A stretch of DNA of 64,000 bases from GWF2-38-69 sp965228125 (GCA_965228125.1 OZ245791.1:124001-188000); one strand, 5' to 3'. Numbered from the stretch's first letter, positions 26,927 to 36,315 are shown. Notes: generated by a model not told the origin, from the sequence alone. Program-made: numbers and translations.

Positions 26927-29251
26927 CTAGTTTCCGTAAGAAGCTATGACAGCCTGTCCAAACGATATGCCGCCATCGTTTGGAGGAATTCTTTCATTTA
27001 TAAATACTTTTAGTCCCATTTCAGAAATTCTGTCAGTTACTAGAGAAGTAAAGAGCCTATTCATAAAAACTCCTCCAGAAAGAACTATTGGCAAAGTATT
27101 TTTTGCTGCAACAGCATAATTGACCATATCGGTCAAAGCGTCACACAAAGTTAAATGGAATTCATAGGCATATTGCTCTCTTATATGTGTATAATTCTTA
27201 TCTTTGTAAAAACTCTGTAAACTTTCCGGTGGGAAATTTTTAAAAGTCTCTGCCCAATCTATAACAAGCATGCCGTTTCTGCCTGTCTTTAAGTATTTGA
27301 ACAAACCGCTCTGTTCTACCTCTCTACTCTGTGCGTGCAACGCTTCTGCTTCTAATCTGATGGCCCCCTGCCCTTCGTAAGTTATGGAATTTCCGCACAA
27401 ACCTAACATCACGGAAATTGAATCAAAAAGCCTTCCGGCCGCATTAGACAAGGGTGAATTTATGCCTTTCAGGTACTGCATATGCCATATTCTTCGTTCT
27501 TCGTCAGTAATTCCAAAAGTATCGCAGAACTCTTTCTCAATGCCTGTACCTGCGTCCAAGTATCTGGCAAATAACTGTCTGACAGGATGGTAAACAGCAG
27601 TATCTCCGCCAGGCAATCTGACAGGATTAAATGCAGCCAGTCTTTCGAAGCTACCTTTGTTGACATACAACACTTCGGAACCCCATATAGTACCATCAGT
27701 ACCTAAACCTGTCCCGTCAAAAATTACAGCTATAGCTTCCTCTAAACCATGCTCCCCCATACATGACATCGCATGTGCGTGATGATGCTGAACCTCTAAA
27801 ACTCCTATTCCTTTTTCTGAGGCAATTTTCAAGCCTAATATTGATGAGTGCATGTCTGGATGAATATCTTTTACGATCAGCCCAATGTCTTTTCTGAAAA
27901 ATGCGGGAAGCGTTTTGGACAGAAGCGTCAGGCTCTCTTCTGCCTCAAGGGTCTCAAGGTCTCCGATGTGAGGCGAAAGAACCACTTCATTACCAAAAGC
28001 TAACGCAATAGTGTTTTTGAGTTCAGCTCCCATTGCAAGAATAGCTTTGGGCAAATTCCTGTTGATATATATCCCATTTGGGGCAAAACCTCTTGATCGT
28101 CTCCATACCTGCGGTTTCCCTTGTTGCACAACACACAAGGAATCATCATTTCTGAAGTTAATTTCCCTGTCATGGCATAAATAAACATCGACTATTCCTT
28201 TCAGGGTGCTAAACGCATCATCATTGGAAATACAGATAGGTTCGCCTTTTCGGTTTGCGCTTGTCATCACAAGAAGCTCGAGTTCACCATCAAAAAGCAT
28301 CTCGTGCAGAGGCGAATATGGAAGCATGAAACCAATTGTATGAGTATCAGGCGACAAAAGATTCAAAGGTATTTCTGAGCTGGCAGAAGGTTTAACTTGA
28401 AGTATCACGATTGGCGCGGCAGGGGATTTCAAAAGTTTTTCTTCCGCTTCTGAAACAAGGCAATATTTTTTTATCACCCGAATACTTTTAGCCATAACTG
28501 CAAAAGGCTTATGAGGACGATTTTTCCTAGCCCTAAGCAAAGATATTGCATCACCGTTTTTGGCATCTACAGCAATTAAAAATCCGCCTATTCCTCTTAC
28601 CGCAATGATACAACCGTTTTTTGCTAATTTCCTAAACTCAGCAATACAATCACCTACATTCATTCTTATCCCGTTCCTGTCATGCAAAAAAACAGTTGGC
28701 CCGCATTTCGGGCATGCAATGCTTTCTGCATGAAAACGCCTGTCAGAAGGATTTGTATATTCTTTGAGGCACTCATCGCATAGACTGAATTTTTCAAGAG
28801 TCGTCCTACACCTGTCGTAAGGCATAGCATTAACTACTGTATACCGGGGGCCGCAATTGACGCATGTGGTAAATGGATATTGATAGCGTCTATTGGATGG
28901 ATCATTTACCTCTTTTCTGCAATCTTCACACATAGCCAGATCGGCAGGAATTGAAATCCGGTAATTATCATCAGACTCACTTTCAAGTATCTGGAATTTA
29001 CTCTTAATTGGGCATGGTTCGGATTTTATAAGAACGACAGAATTAATTCTAGCCTGCACTGGAGAATTATCTGGAAGGCCGGCAATGAAGTTATCTATGC
29101 ATGCACTGTCGCCTTCAAGAGTTAAAACAACCCTGCCTGAAGTATTTTTTATACTCCCGCCCAAGTCGCTTGCCGTAGCAAGATTGTAGATTGCCGGGCG
29201 AAATCCGACCCCTTGAACCATTCCTTTTATTTCATAAATTCTTCGTATCAT
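26927..29251 (-). CDS. hypF: Carbamoyltransferase HypF ([NiFe]-hydrogenase maturation)
   Basis: The 774 residues hold the full HypF order. An acylphosphatase domain comes first (KGMVQGVGFRPAIYNLA, 1-90). Two CxxC zinc-finger pairs follow (CEDCRKEV, FTTCVNCGPRYT, CDECLKEY, CPKCGP). A YrdC-like domain is next (LRARKNRPHKPFAVMAK), and then a Kae1-like C-terminal domain (HHHAHAMSCMGEHG, LSGGVFMNRLF). HypF activates carbamoyl phosphate for the cyano ligands of the hydrogenase iron. No other hyp or hydrogenase gene is in the window, so its partners are elsewhere or it is a remnant. Confidence 0.97.
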   Translation of the reverse strand: MIRRIYEIKGMVQGVGFRPAIYNLATASDLGGSIKNTSGRVVLTLEGDSACIDNFIAGLPDNSPVQARINSVVLIKSEPCPIKSKFQILESESDDNYRISIPADLAMCEDCRKEVNDPSNRRYQYPFTTCVNCGPRYTVVNAMPYDRCRTTLEKFSLCDECLKEYTNPSDRRFHAESIACPKCGPTVFLHDRNGIRMNVGDCIAEFRKLAKNGCIIAVRGIGGFLIAVDAKNGDAISLLRARKNRPHKPFAVMAKSIRVIKKYCLVSEAEEKLLKSPAAPIVILQVKPSASSEIPLNLLSPDTHTIGFMLPYSPLHEMLFDGELELLVMTSANRKGEPICISNDDAFSTLKGIVDVYLCHDREINFRNDDSLCVVQQGKPQVWRRSRGFAPNGIYINRNLPKAILAMGAELKNTIALAFGNEVVLSPHIGDLETLEAEESLTLLSKTLPAFFRKDIGLIVKDIHPDMHSSILGLKIASEKGIGVLEVQHHHAHAMSCMGEHGLEEAIAVIFDGTGLGTDGTIWGSEVLYVNKGSFERLAAFNPVRLPGGDTAVYHPVRQLFARYLDAGTGIEKEFCDTFGITDEERRIWHMQYLKGINSPLSNAAGRLFDSISVMLGLCGNSITYEGQGAIRLEAEALHAQSREVEQSGLFKYLKTGRNGMLVIDWAETFKNFPPESLQSFYKDKNYTHIREQYAYEFHLTLCDALTDMVNYAVAAKNTLPIVLSGGVFMNRLFTSLVTDRISEMGLKVFINERIPPNDGGISFGQAVIASYGN

Positions 29252-29369
29252 AACGTCAAAAAACCGAGTGTATGAGATTTTTCAAAAGATATATTACTTC
29301 AGCGGTTTTTAAAGTCTAAGGCAGCGCTAAAATAAAAGCAATGTAACCTTGGAATTAAGAGCGTGGCAA

Positions 29370-29762
29370 ATGCCTTTCTTTATTAAAATCTATATTGCTG
29401 TTTTCATACTGCTTCTCATAACTAACATCTTTTTTCATTCAAAATTCAAAATGAAGTTATTATTTCTTATTTATGAGATACTTAGTGCTCTTTATATGAT
29501 GGCATTGATCATTATTTACTACAACCCCCTTCTTTTAGAGAAACTAACAGTAATAAATATTATTCCCTTGCTCTTAATCCTGTGCATAGATATCTATTTC
29601 ACCACAATTGGTTCCATAAAAGAACTAGGCCTTAATCTTCCTGAAATTCCGGAAAAATCCCATGAAACTGCTAAAATCGTTTCCATCCTTTTCAATTCCC
29701 CTGCATATATCATAGGGCTAATGGCATCACTCGAAATTCTTAAAAACAACAATCTGTTCTAA
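29370..29762 (+). CDS. Small membrane protein of unknown function
   Basis: I use the ATG at 29370; a TTG at 29349 in the same frame is an alternative and neither has a good ribosome site. About 130 residues, almost entirely hydrophobic, with three to four predicted membrane helices (KIYIAVFILLLITNIFF, LLFLIYEILSALYMMALIII, VINIIPLLLILCIDIYF, and a C-terminal IIGLMASLEIL). No domain recognised. It precedes the CBM9-like gene on the same strand by 21 bp. Confidence 0.6.
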   Translation: MPFFIKIYIAVFILLLITNIFFHSKFKMKLLFLIYEILSALYMMALIIIYYNPLLLEKLTVINIIPLLLILCIDIYFTTIGSIKELGLNLPEIPEKSHETAKIVSILFNSPAYIIGLMASLEILKNNNLF

Positions 29763-29783
29763 AATAATGCCCCTACAAATAAC

Positions 29784-30449
29784 ATGAGAAATTACATAAT
29801 ATCCAAGATTAAGACCGATTTTACTCCTTCTGCTGCTTTCAACGCTCCTGTCTGGACAAATGTCACTGCGCTAAGCATAGACACATGGCCTTGGCACAAA
29901 CCCAATGAACCTGAGGTTCCTTCCGTGGAAGTACAGCTCCTTTATTCTGATGACAACATCTATCTCAGATATTTGGTAAAGGAAAAATTCATAATAGCAA
30001 AAACGACCGAGCCTCAAGGCAAAGTTCATCTTGACAGTTGTGTAGAGTTTTTTGTATCGCCAAATAAAAAAGGCTACTTTAATTTTGAATTGAACTGTAT
30101 AGGCTCTATTCATCTCGGATTCAGACAAGGAAGGCTTTCCGGAAAATTAGTCGATCAGGCAGATTTAGATAAAATAACAGTCGCAACCAGTCTGCCAAAA
30201 GGTGTAGCTATAGAAAACGCCACCCCGGGCTATGAGAAAGAATACATAGTAGAATACTCGGTTCCTTTTGAACTCTTTGTCAAATATGCAGAATGCGACA
30301 AACCTCAAAAAGGCTCTGTCTGGCGGGCAAATTTTTATAAATGCGCTGATAATTCACCTGAACCTGCATGGGGTGTCTGGTCTAATGTTTCCACCCCAAA
30401 TCCAGACTACCACAGGCCTGAATTCTTTGGCTCTATTACCTTTTCCTGA
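29784..30449 (+). CDS. CBM9-like carbohydrate-binding protein
   Basis: The 221 residues follow the 'carbohydrate-binding family 9-like' pattern: WTNVTALSIDTWPWHKPNEP, VEVQLLYSDDNIYLRYLVKE, HLDSCVEFFVSPNKKGYFNF and a C-terminal VWRANFYKCADNSPEPAWG. The domain binds sugar ends, as in xylanases, but here it stands alone and has no signal peptide. This suggests an intracellular or non-classical role. It lies 8 bp before the next gene on the same strand. Confidence 0.8.
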   Translation: MRNYIISKIKTDFTPSAAFNAPVWTNVTALSIDTWPWHKPNEPEVPSVEVQLLYSDDNIYLRYLVKEKFIIAKTTEPQGKVHLDSCVEFFVSPNKKGYFNFELNCIGSIHLGFRQGRLSGKLVDQADLDKITVATSLPKGVAIENATPGYEKEYIVEYSVPFELFVKYAECDKPQKGSVWRANFYKCADNSPEPAWGVWSNVSTPNPDYHRPEFFGSITFS

Positions 30450-30457
30450 ACTTTGTT

Positions 30458-31342
30458 ATGACCTATTTTTCACCAAAGAGCGAGTTTAGTTGGTCATTAT
30501 CCAGATACACTCTTTTTAAACAGTGCAAAAGAGCATACTTTTTCCATTACTACGCTTCATGGGAAGGCTGGTTGGCAGAAGCCGATCAATTCAAAAAGCT
30601 TGTATATAGGCTCAAACAAATAAAAACCGAAAAGGAATGGATAGATGAACTTCTACTTGAATCAATGGCAAAAGCCGTCAGGAAAGAAATTGTTCCGAAC
30701 ATTCAATCCGTAAAATCATATTGTTTTAAAAAAGCCTATGCTCAACTACTCAGCATGCAGAATAACGATTTCATCTATGATCCCAAAATGCTTTGCCTTT
30801 TCAATAGATATTATCTCAACGAAGGAATTTCAGTAATCAAAAATCGTGTCTCCGAGAGATTAAAAGACATTTTTGAAGGGCTTAACTGCAAACCCATTTC
30901 AACTTTATTAATCAAAAAGAATCTCGATTTCATATCGTCAAATGAGCTAGTTAAATTCAACTTAGGTTCAATTCCCGTATGGTGTAAAACAAATTTTATC
31001 TATCACGATGAAGATGGAATAGCAATTAATAATTTTAGATTTAATGCTTTTGATTGTGATGAATATTGGGCCTTCTCAGGAGCCATTTCATTCATTTATG
31101 CGCTTAAGAATCTGCTAAGGTATAATAAAAGACTGGAACCTGTAAGTACTTTTGTCTATGAAAAAGGCGTTCTTCCTGTTTACTCTACTCTGAACGCTAA
31201 AGAGGCTGCAGAAATAATTCTTACTTCAGTCGAAGATATGATGTCTTACAATGATAGCCAGATAGATAATTTCCCAAAATCTTCTGACAAAGAAAAATGC
31301 CGCACATGCAATTTCTATGAAGCATGCGCGGCAACAGTTTAA
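30458..31342 (+). CDS. PD-(D/E)XK nuclease-fold protein with degenerate active site
   Basis: The N-terminus (FSWSLSRYTLFKQCKRAYFF, then HYYASWEGW) is the signature of a family of Cas4/AddB-like PD-(D/E)XK proteins. The C-terminal CRTCNFYEAC, with the early QCKR Cys, makes the usual four-Cys Fe-S set. The catalytic strands, however, read VWCKTNFIY and AINNFRFNAF, where functional relatives have a GxxD and a (V/I)DWKTG. The Asp, Asp and Lys are all replaced. The fold and iron-sulfur site seem kept while nuclease chemistry is probably lost. Role unknown; it is coupled to the CBM9-like gene. Confidence 0.7.
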   Translation: MTYFSPKSEFSWSLSRYTLFKQCKRAYFFHYYASWEGWLAEADQFKKLVYRLKQIKTEKEWIDELLLESMAKAVRKEIVPNIQSVKSYCFKKAYAQLLSMQNNDFIYDPKMLCLFNRYYLNEGISVIKNRVSERLKDIFEGLNCKPISTLLIKKNLDFISSNELVKFNLGSIPVWCKTNFIYHDEDGIAINNFRFNAFDCDEYWAFSGAISFIYALKNLLRYNKRLEPVSTFVYEKGVLPVYSTLNAKEAAEIILTSVEDMMSYNDSQIDNFPKSSDKEKCRTCNFYEACAATV

Positions 31343-31358
31343 ATTGAACTAAGAAATA

Positions 31359-32009
31359 TTAGTCATTGCTTTGTTGGGTTTTAGAGTCCTTCTTTGTTTT
31401 TCTTAGAGATTTCTTATAGGTTTTAAGATCACTATTGGCTTTTTTATAATCCTGTTCGGCTGAAGCCAAAGTTTTAAGCTGTTCGCTCATTTTCATTTGA
31501 AAATCCGAGACAGTTTTAGCGTTGGCTGCAACATCCGAATTACTTGAACCTTGCTTTTCGGCTTTGTTAGCCATCTTTTGAGACATCTTTTCACATCTCT
31601 GAGCCATTTTCATGCAGCCGTTTGGTGTTGTCATCGCCCCGCATTCTTTCCCTTGTTTTTTCATCATTGCGGCACAACCGGGATTAGCTGCCATACACTC
31701 AGATTTGGTTTTCATTACTGTTGTCATCTGATCTGCAACTTTTTGGGAAGCTGCTGAGCAATTGGTTAAAAGCTCAGCCAGTTTCGTATCTCCTTTTGCA
31801 GTTGCCTTAGATGCTTGGTCCTTGAAATTCTGTGCTTGATCAGCATAAGATTTGGCAAAATCTTCACAGTTTCCTTTTTTGCACTTCATCATTGTCTGTC
31901 CAAGACTTTGGGTAGTAGCTGCCACTTGAGTTACCGCTGAGTCTTCCGCAAACATTGCCGATGAGCCGATTAAAGTTACCGCCATTATTCCAATAGCCAG
32001 TTTTTTCAT
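31359..32009 (-). CDS. Secreted Cys/Met-rich helical protein
   Basis: TAAGGAGAAGG precedes the ATG. A signal peptide (KKLAIGIMAVTLIGSSAMFA) is followed by about 195 residues of helix-forming sequence, rich in Ala, Lys and Gln. Eight Cys occur in the middle, often near Met (MMKCKKGNCED, SECMAANPGCAAMMKKQ, GKECGAMTTPNGCMK, MAQRCEKM). The tail is strongly basic. The layout resembles periplasmic metal- or stress-related helical proteins, but I cannot name the family. Confidence 0.7.
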   Translation of the reverse strand: MKKLAIGIMAVTLIGSSAMFAEDSAVTQVAATTQSLGQTMMKCKKGNCEDFAKSYADQAQNFKDQASKATAKGDTKLAELLTNCSAASQKVADQMTTVMKTKSECMAANPGCAAMMKKQGKECGAMTTPNGCMKMAQRCEKMSQKMANKAEKQGSSNSDVAANAKTVSDFQMKMSEQLKTLASAEQDYKKANSDLKTYKKSLRKTKKDSKTQQSND

Positions 32010-32173
32010 TTGACCTTCTCCTTATTTGCTTTAGTTTGGACTAGGAACCAAGCATATTATTATTTGTCAAATATTAAATACAATTACTTTTGACAATAAG
32101 ATGAAATAAAAAAGTTTTCATATATATTTTTCCATAATTTTACTAAACTCAACTGAAAAAACAGGAGAAAAAA

Positions 32174-33046
32174 ATGCCCCAGCTTGTTTTAGGACTTCCA
32201 AAAGGAAGTTTAGAAGCCGCTACCGTAGAAATGTTTGGAAAGGCTGGCTATAAAATCAAAATTAATACAAGATCATATTATCCGGCCATAGACGACGATG
32301 AAATCGAATGCATGCTAATAAGAGCTCAGGAAATGGCAAGATACGTCGAAGAAGGCATTCTTGACTGCGGCCTGACAGGCAAAGACTGGATAGTTGAAAC
32401 AGGAGCAGATATTGTTGAAGTTTCAGAACTTGTCTATGGGAAAGTGGGAAGGAAACCTCTTCGCTGGGTACTGGCTGTTCCTGAGAACGGCCCCATACAA
32501 AAACCTGAAGACCTTCAGGGCAAGAGAATTTCCACTGAAGCTGTAGGCATGACAAAAAAATATCTTGAAAGCAAGGGCATAACAGCTTCTGTAGAATTCA
32601 GTTGGGGTGCTACAGAGGTAAAACCCCCAAGGCTCGCCGATGCGATTGTAGAAATCACCGAAACAGGTTCGTCCCTTAAAGAGAATAAGCTCAAAATAAT
32701 TGATGAGCTCTGTACTTCCACCACTAGGTTCATCGCTAACAAAAGCGCCATGGCTGACGATTGGAAAAGGGCTAAGATTGAAAAAATATCCTTACTTTTG
32801 AAATCAGTCCTAAATGCTGAAGGTAAAGTAGGCTTGATGATGAACGTTAAAGGCGATGACTTAAACTCAATATTAGGAATGCTCCCGGCACTTGAGAGGC
32901 CAACGATATCCAAGCTTGCAGAAGATGGGTGGGTAGCGCTCAATACTATTATCGAGGAAAATACAGTTCGCGATATTATTCCAGAATTGCTCAAAAGAGG
33001 TGCTCACGGAATCGTGGAGTATCCTCTTAATAAGCTTTTTTATTAA
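32174..33046 (+). CDS. hisG: ATP phosphoribosyltransferase, long form (histidine biosynthesis step 1)
   Basis: The 290 residues begin PQLVLGLPKGSLEAATVEMF and include GLTGKDWIVE, STEAVGMTKKYLESKGI, and DAIVEITETGSSLKENKLKI (the PRPP-binding loop). A C-terminal ACT-like regulatory domain follows (VGLMMNVKGDDLNSILGMLP), as in the His-inhibited long form. AGGAG lies nine bases upstream of the ATG. No other his gene is adjacent. Confidence 0.95.
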   Translation: MPQLVLGLPKGSLEAATVEMFGKAGYKIKINTRSYYPAIDDDEIECMLIRAQEMARYVEEGILDCGLTGKDWIVETGADIVEVSELVYGKVGRKPLRWVLAVPENGPIQKPEDLQGKRISTEAVGMTKKYLESKGITASVEFSWGATEVKPPRLADAIVEITETGSSLKENKLKIIDELCTSTTRFIANKSAMADDWKRAKIEKISLLLKSVLNAEGKVGLMMNVKGDDLNSILGMLPALERPTISKLAEDGWVALNTIIEENTVRDIIPELLKRGAHGIVEYPLNKLFY

Positions 33047-33062
33047 ATATAAGCTTAATATG

Positions 33063-33086
33063 AAAAGCCGGACATCCGGCTTTTTT
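33063..33086 (+). terminator. Rho-independent terminator after hisG
   Basis: A ten-bp stem AAAAGCCGGA/TCCGGCTTTT with six T follows hisG by 16 bp. It ends only 4 bp before the next start codon, so the radical SAM gene must have its own promoter overlapping it or depend on read-through. Confidence 0.88.
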
Positions 33087-33090
33087 CATT

Positions 33091-34797
33091 ATGCCACTTA
33101 AGATCGTATATATTTCTGTAATGTCGTCTTATTCTCACAGTTCGCCTGTTTACGGACAGTTGAGAGCTTTTACAGAACTCAATTACGCTTCACCCGTACA
33201 GTGGCTGCATATCGAAACCTCAAACAATGAAAGCTTCGATCAAACCATTAAAGAAATTATTAACTTCTCCCCTGATCTGATAATTTCTACTGCGTATCTC
33301 TTTAACATTAATAGCATTATTTCTTTAACACACAGAATTTCTTTGCTGCTTCCTAATGCAACAATAGTACTTGGCGGCCCGGAATTTCTGGGCGGCAACG
33401 AATCCTTTTTAAGGCAAAATAGTTTCATTTCCGCCATATTCAGAAGCGATGAGAGCCCTTTGCCCCAATTCCTAAGATGTTTAGATAGCGGAATAAAAGA
33501 CTGGTCATCCATCAAAGGAATCTGCTATCTGGATAAAAAACATAGTAAATATGTGGACAATGAAACCGCCGCTGTAAATCCTAATCTGGATGAGTTACCC
33601 TCCCCATACCAAAAAGGATACTTCTCAACAAATAAACCATTTATCCACTTTGAGACTTGCAGAGGCTGCCCTTCTCATTGCTCTTTTTGCTCAAGCGCTA
33701 ATTCTAAACTTAAACAGCATGGGATTGAAAGAGTTAAATCGGACCTGCAAATTGTCACAAAAACAGGTATTAAAGAGATAAGGATACTGGACAGGACTTT
33801 CAATGTGCCGGAAGAACGGGCTGTTTCGCTTCTAAATCTTTTTATAACACACTTTCATGATATTAAATTCCACCTTGAAATAGATCCTTCAAAGCTATCA
33901 TCAAATTTCATCGAAAAACTGCGGACTGCACCCAAAGATATGTTCCACCTAGAAGCAGGAGTCCAAACCTTCTCAGTTAGAGTTCTAAAAACCATTAAAA
34001 GAACAGCTGACGTTGAAAAAGCATCTTCAAATCTTTGTAAACTTTGTCGTATGGATAATATCAGAATGCACACGGATCTAATAGCAGGTTTGCCGCTTCA
34101 AAAATTTTTAAATGTCATAGAGGATATAAAAATTTTAACTAAATTAGACCCCGCCGAAATCCAACTTGAAACCTTAAAACTCCTGCCGGGCTCACAGTTA
34201 AGGGAAAAAGAGTTTTTCGACGCTAAATACTCGCAACTGCCCCCATATGAGGTTCTGGAAACGCCGGACATGTCTTTTTCAGAACTCTTTAAACTTAAAG
34301 TAATATCCAGAATCATTGATATCTATTACAATACTGAAAACCTCAAAGTACTATTTGCATTTGCCTTGCAAACCGATAACAACTTCCTTGAAAATTTTGC
34401 CGAACTTAATGCCAATGCTTTGACTCGGAAAGAAAAGCCTTCTTTAACATCCAGGCTTTCCATGTTTTATCAATACACATCAAGAAGCGAAAATATGCCT
34501 CTCTATGAAATGACGCTTTTTGTTTCTTTTATCTTAGGAATAATTCCCAGAAAGTACACTGACCTAAAAACTCTCAAACAAAATGAAATAGAGCAACTAA
34601 ATAGGAAAATAGTCTGGGCTAACAACAAAACTGAACTCTCATACAATCACGCCTTCATGTGCAAATTTGATTCAGATCCGTTGATTTTTTTCATGCACAA
34701 AAAAACTCCTCCCTCACATAATTCTCAGTTTTATATCTTCTATTTTTCTACCTTAAGCTTCTCAAAATCGATTTCGCATATAGAAGAGATCATATAA
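33091..34797 (+). CDS. B12-binding radical SAM protein (DUF4080 type)
   Basis: The 568 residues start with a B12-binding-like Rossmann domain (LLPNATIVLGGPEFLGG). A radical SAM core follows, with the CxxxCxxC cluster motif in GCPSHCSFCSS, then IRILDRTFNVPEERAVSLLN and HLEAGVQTFSVRVLKTIKR. A long C-terminal domain of the DUF4080 kind completes it. The reaction is unknown for this family. All three cluster cysteines are present. Confidence 0.85.
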   Translation: MPLKIVYISVMSSYSHSSPVYGQLRAFTELNYASPVQWLHIETSNNESFDQTIKEIINFSPDLIISTAYLFNINSIISLTHRISLLLPNATIVLGGPEFLGGNESFLRQNSFISAIFRSDESPLPQFLRCLDSGIKDWSSIKGICYLDKKHSKYVDNETAAVNPNLDELPSPYQKGYFSTNKPFIHFETCRGCPSHCSFCSSANSKLKQHGIERVKSDLQIVTKTGIKEIRILDRTFNVPEERAVSLLNLFITHFHDIKFHLEIDPSKLSSNFIEKLRTAPKDMFHLEAGVQTFSVRVLKTIKRTADVEKASSNLCKLCRMDNIRMHTDLIAGLPLQKFLNVIEDIKILTKLDPAEIQLETLKLLPGSQLREKEFFDAKYSQLPPYEVLETPDMSFSELFKLKVISRIIDIYYNTENLKVLFAFALQTDNNFLENFAELNANALTRKEKPSLTSRLSMFYQYTSRSENMPLYEMTLFVSFILGIIPRKYTDLKTLKQNEIEQLNRKIVWANNKTELSYNHAFMCKFDSDPLIFFMHKKTPPSHNSQFYIFYFSTLSFSKSISHIEEII

Positions 34798-34878
34798 ATT
34801 TAAATCTATTTCTGTATTTTCTGAAACAGCGGTTGATTTTCTATTCTGTCTAATTAACTTATCAACCTTTCACATTGT

Positions 34879-34954
34879 GTTCTGGTAGCTCAGAGGATAG
34901 AGCATCTGACTTCTAATCAGAGGGTCGTGGGTTCGAATCCCGCCCAGAACACCA
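34879..34954 (+). tRNA. tRNA-Arg (anticodon TCT), CCA encoded
   Basis: The acceptor stem GTTCTGG pairs fully with CCAGAAC. There is a D-loop TAGCTCAGAGGATAGAGC and an anticodon arm CTGACTTCTAATCAG with anticodon TCT. The T-arm is GTGGGTTCGAATCCCGC, followed by discriminator A and CCA. The prophage integrase begins about 100 bp downstream, so the 3' half of this gene is the likely attachment site. Confidence 0.97.
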
Positions 34955-34973
34955 TTCATTTTAGCCCCAAATC

Positions 34974-35002
34974 TTGACTTAGTTAAATCTGCCATATATC
35001 AT
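34974..35002 (+). promoter_or_regulatory. Promoter of the integrase
   Basis: TTGACT (34974-34979) and TATCAT (34997-35002) are 17 bp apart, immediately after the tRNA. An 11-bp unit AGTGGGACTAA follows in tandem twice (35030-35051), just before the integrase start. It could be a recombinase arm site or part of the leader. Confidence 0.6.
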
Positions 35003-35056
35003 GTAATAGCGTGTAATATTATCTAGTAAAGTGGGACTAAAGTGGGACTAACGAAA

Positions 35057-36220
35057 ATGGCTAGAAAAAAAGGACAAGGAAATATCAGAGAAAAAAACGG
35101 TCGTTTCTATTTGCGCAGAAAAATAAATGGCAAAGAAAAAGCGATTCTCCTCGACGCTAAAACTCGAAAACAAGCAGAAGAAGAGGCAAAGAGCTATATT
35201 CCCATCAGTAATATAAAAACCGAACAGGAATTACTCTTGTTTACTGCTAGAAATCGCTCACTTATAAAAAAAGAGGCCGATTATCAGTTAAAAGACATCT
35301 TCGACAGATTTAAGAATCATCCTGGGAGAGGTGTCATCACAGAAAAAACGCTTAATCAACATAGAACTTATTGGAATTTGTTTCTTACCTGGGCTGAAAA
35401 CTATCGTCCTGAGCTGACGAAGGGACTTCAAATAGACAAAAATATTGCACATGAATTTTTCATATATCTTTCTTCTCTTAAACAAGGTCAATCGTATAAT
35501 TATGTGCTTATTACACTCAAATACATCTATCGACTACTATATCCTGATCAGCTCAATCCTTTTAATACTATTTCCAAAAAATATTTCGCTCCCAAACCTA
35601 GAAAAGAATTCAATGTTCATATGTTCAATCAGATCCTTGATGCTTTTGAAGATCCACGCCTGTATGTGTTAAATAAGCCTCAAATGAAAGTACTATTCTA
35701 TATAGCTGCATATTCAGGCATGCGATTTAAGGACTGTATTCGTTTTAATGACGATCAAGTGAATTACAAAAGAGATATTGTTAAATGCATTCCTTGTAAG
35801 ACTCGGAAAAAGCGTCCTGATTATGTGCATATACCTATGTCTTTGGAACTCAAAGAACAGTTACTCATTGCTGAATCATGGAAAGAGAAAGGCTTATATG
35901 TTCCAGCTTTGTTTCAGAGATATCATTATAATGAATGGGGTGTAACACGCGATGCTAATAAAGTAATCAACTGGGGACTCTGGCAAGATGATAAATCAAA
36001 AGACTTATGTCAACGAACTAAAGCCACCCATAATAATTCATTTACTTTCTCTTCCCTCAGGCATACTTTTGTTTCATTCTGCGCAAATGCCGGAGTACCT
36101 CTTGAATATGTTGCTGCAATTGTAGGACATAGCTGTGTATCAATGACACGCTATTATACTCATCTTAATCAACAATCATTAAGTCAGGTATTAAATGCTC
36201 TGCCGAGCCGAAGAAAATAA
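35057..36220 (+). CDS. int: Tyrosine recombinase (prophage integrase)
   Basis: An N-terminal arm-binding part (GNIREKNGRFYLRRKINGKE) and a SAM-like core-binding domain precede the catalytic domain. The catalytic domain has Arg in AYSGMRFKDCI, Arg in FSSLRHTFVSF, His in IVGHSCVSMTRYY and Tyr in RYYTHLNQ. The HxxR box reads SSLR, so its usual first His is replaced by Ser; such changes occur in active relatives. I chose ATG 35057 (MARKKGQG), with GGGA nine bases upstream, over GTG 35042. Its place next to tRNA-Arg marks this as the left attachment end of the element. Confidence 0.92.
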   Translation: MARKKGQGNIREKNGRFYLRRKINGKEKAILLDAKTRKQAEEEAKSYIPISNIKTEQELLLFTARNRSLIKKEADYQLKDIFDRFKNHPGRGVITEKTLNQHRTYWNLFLTWAENYRPELTKGLQIDKNIAHEFFIYLSSLKQGQSYNYVLITLKYIYRLLYPDQLNPFNTISKKYFAPKPRKEFNVHMFNQILDAFEDPRLYVLNKPQMKVLFYIAAYSGMRFKDCIRFNDDQVNYKRDIVKCIPCKTRKKRPDYVHIPMSLELKEQLLIAESWKEKGLYVPALFQRYHYNEWGVTRDANKVINWGLWQDDKSKDLCQRTKATHNNSFTFSSLRHTFVSFCANAGVPLEYVAAIVGHSCVSMTRYYTHLNQQSLSQVLNALPSRRK

Positions 36221-36280
36221 AAATGAGTGAGAAAAAATACTCCCTCCCCGCCTGTCCCTCTTTTTTTCACCTTTTTTTTA

Positions 36281-36315
36281 AAAAAACAAAAAAGGGAAAT
36301 TCCCAGGGAATTCCC
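36281..36315 (-). terminator. Terminator at the end of the baseplate gene cluster
   Basis: GGGAA/TTCCC stem sequences are followed on the minus strand by a T-rich run. It lies just past the spike gene and separates it from the convergent integrase. Confidence 0.55.
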
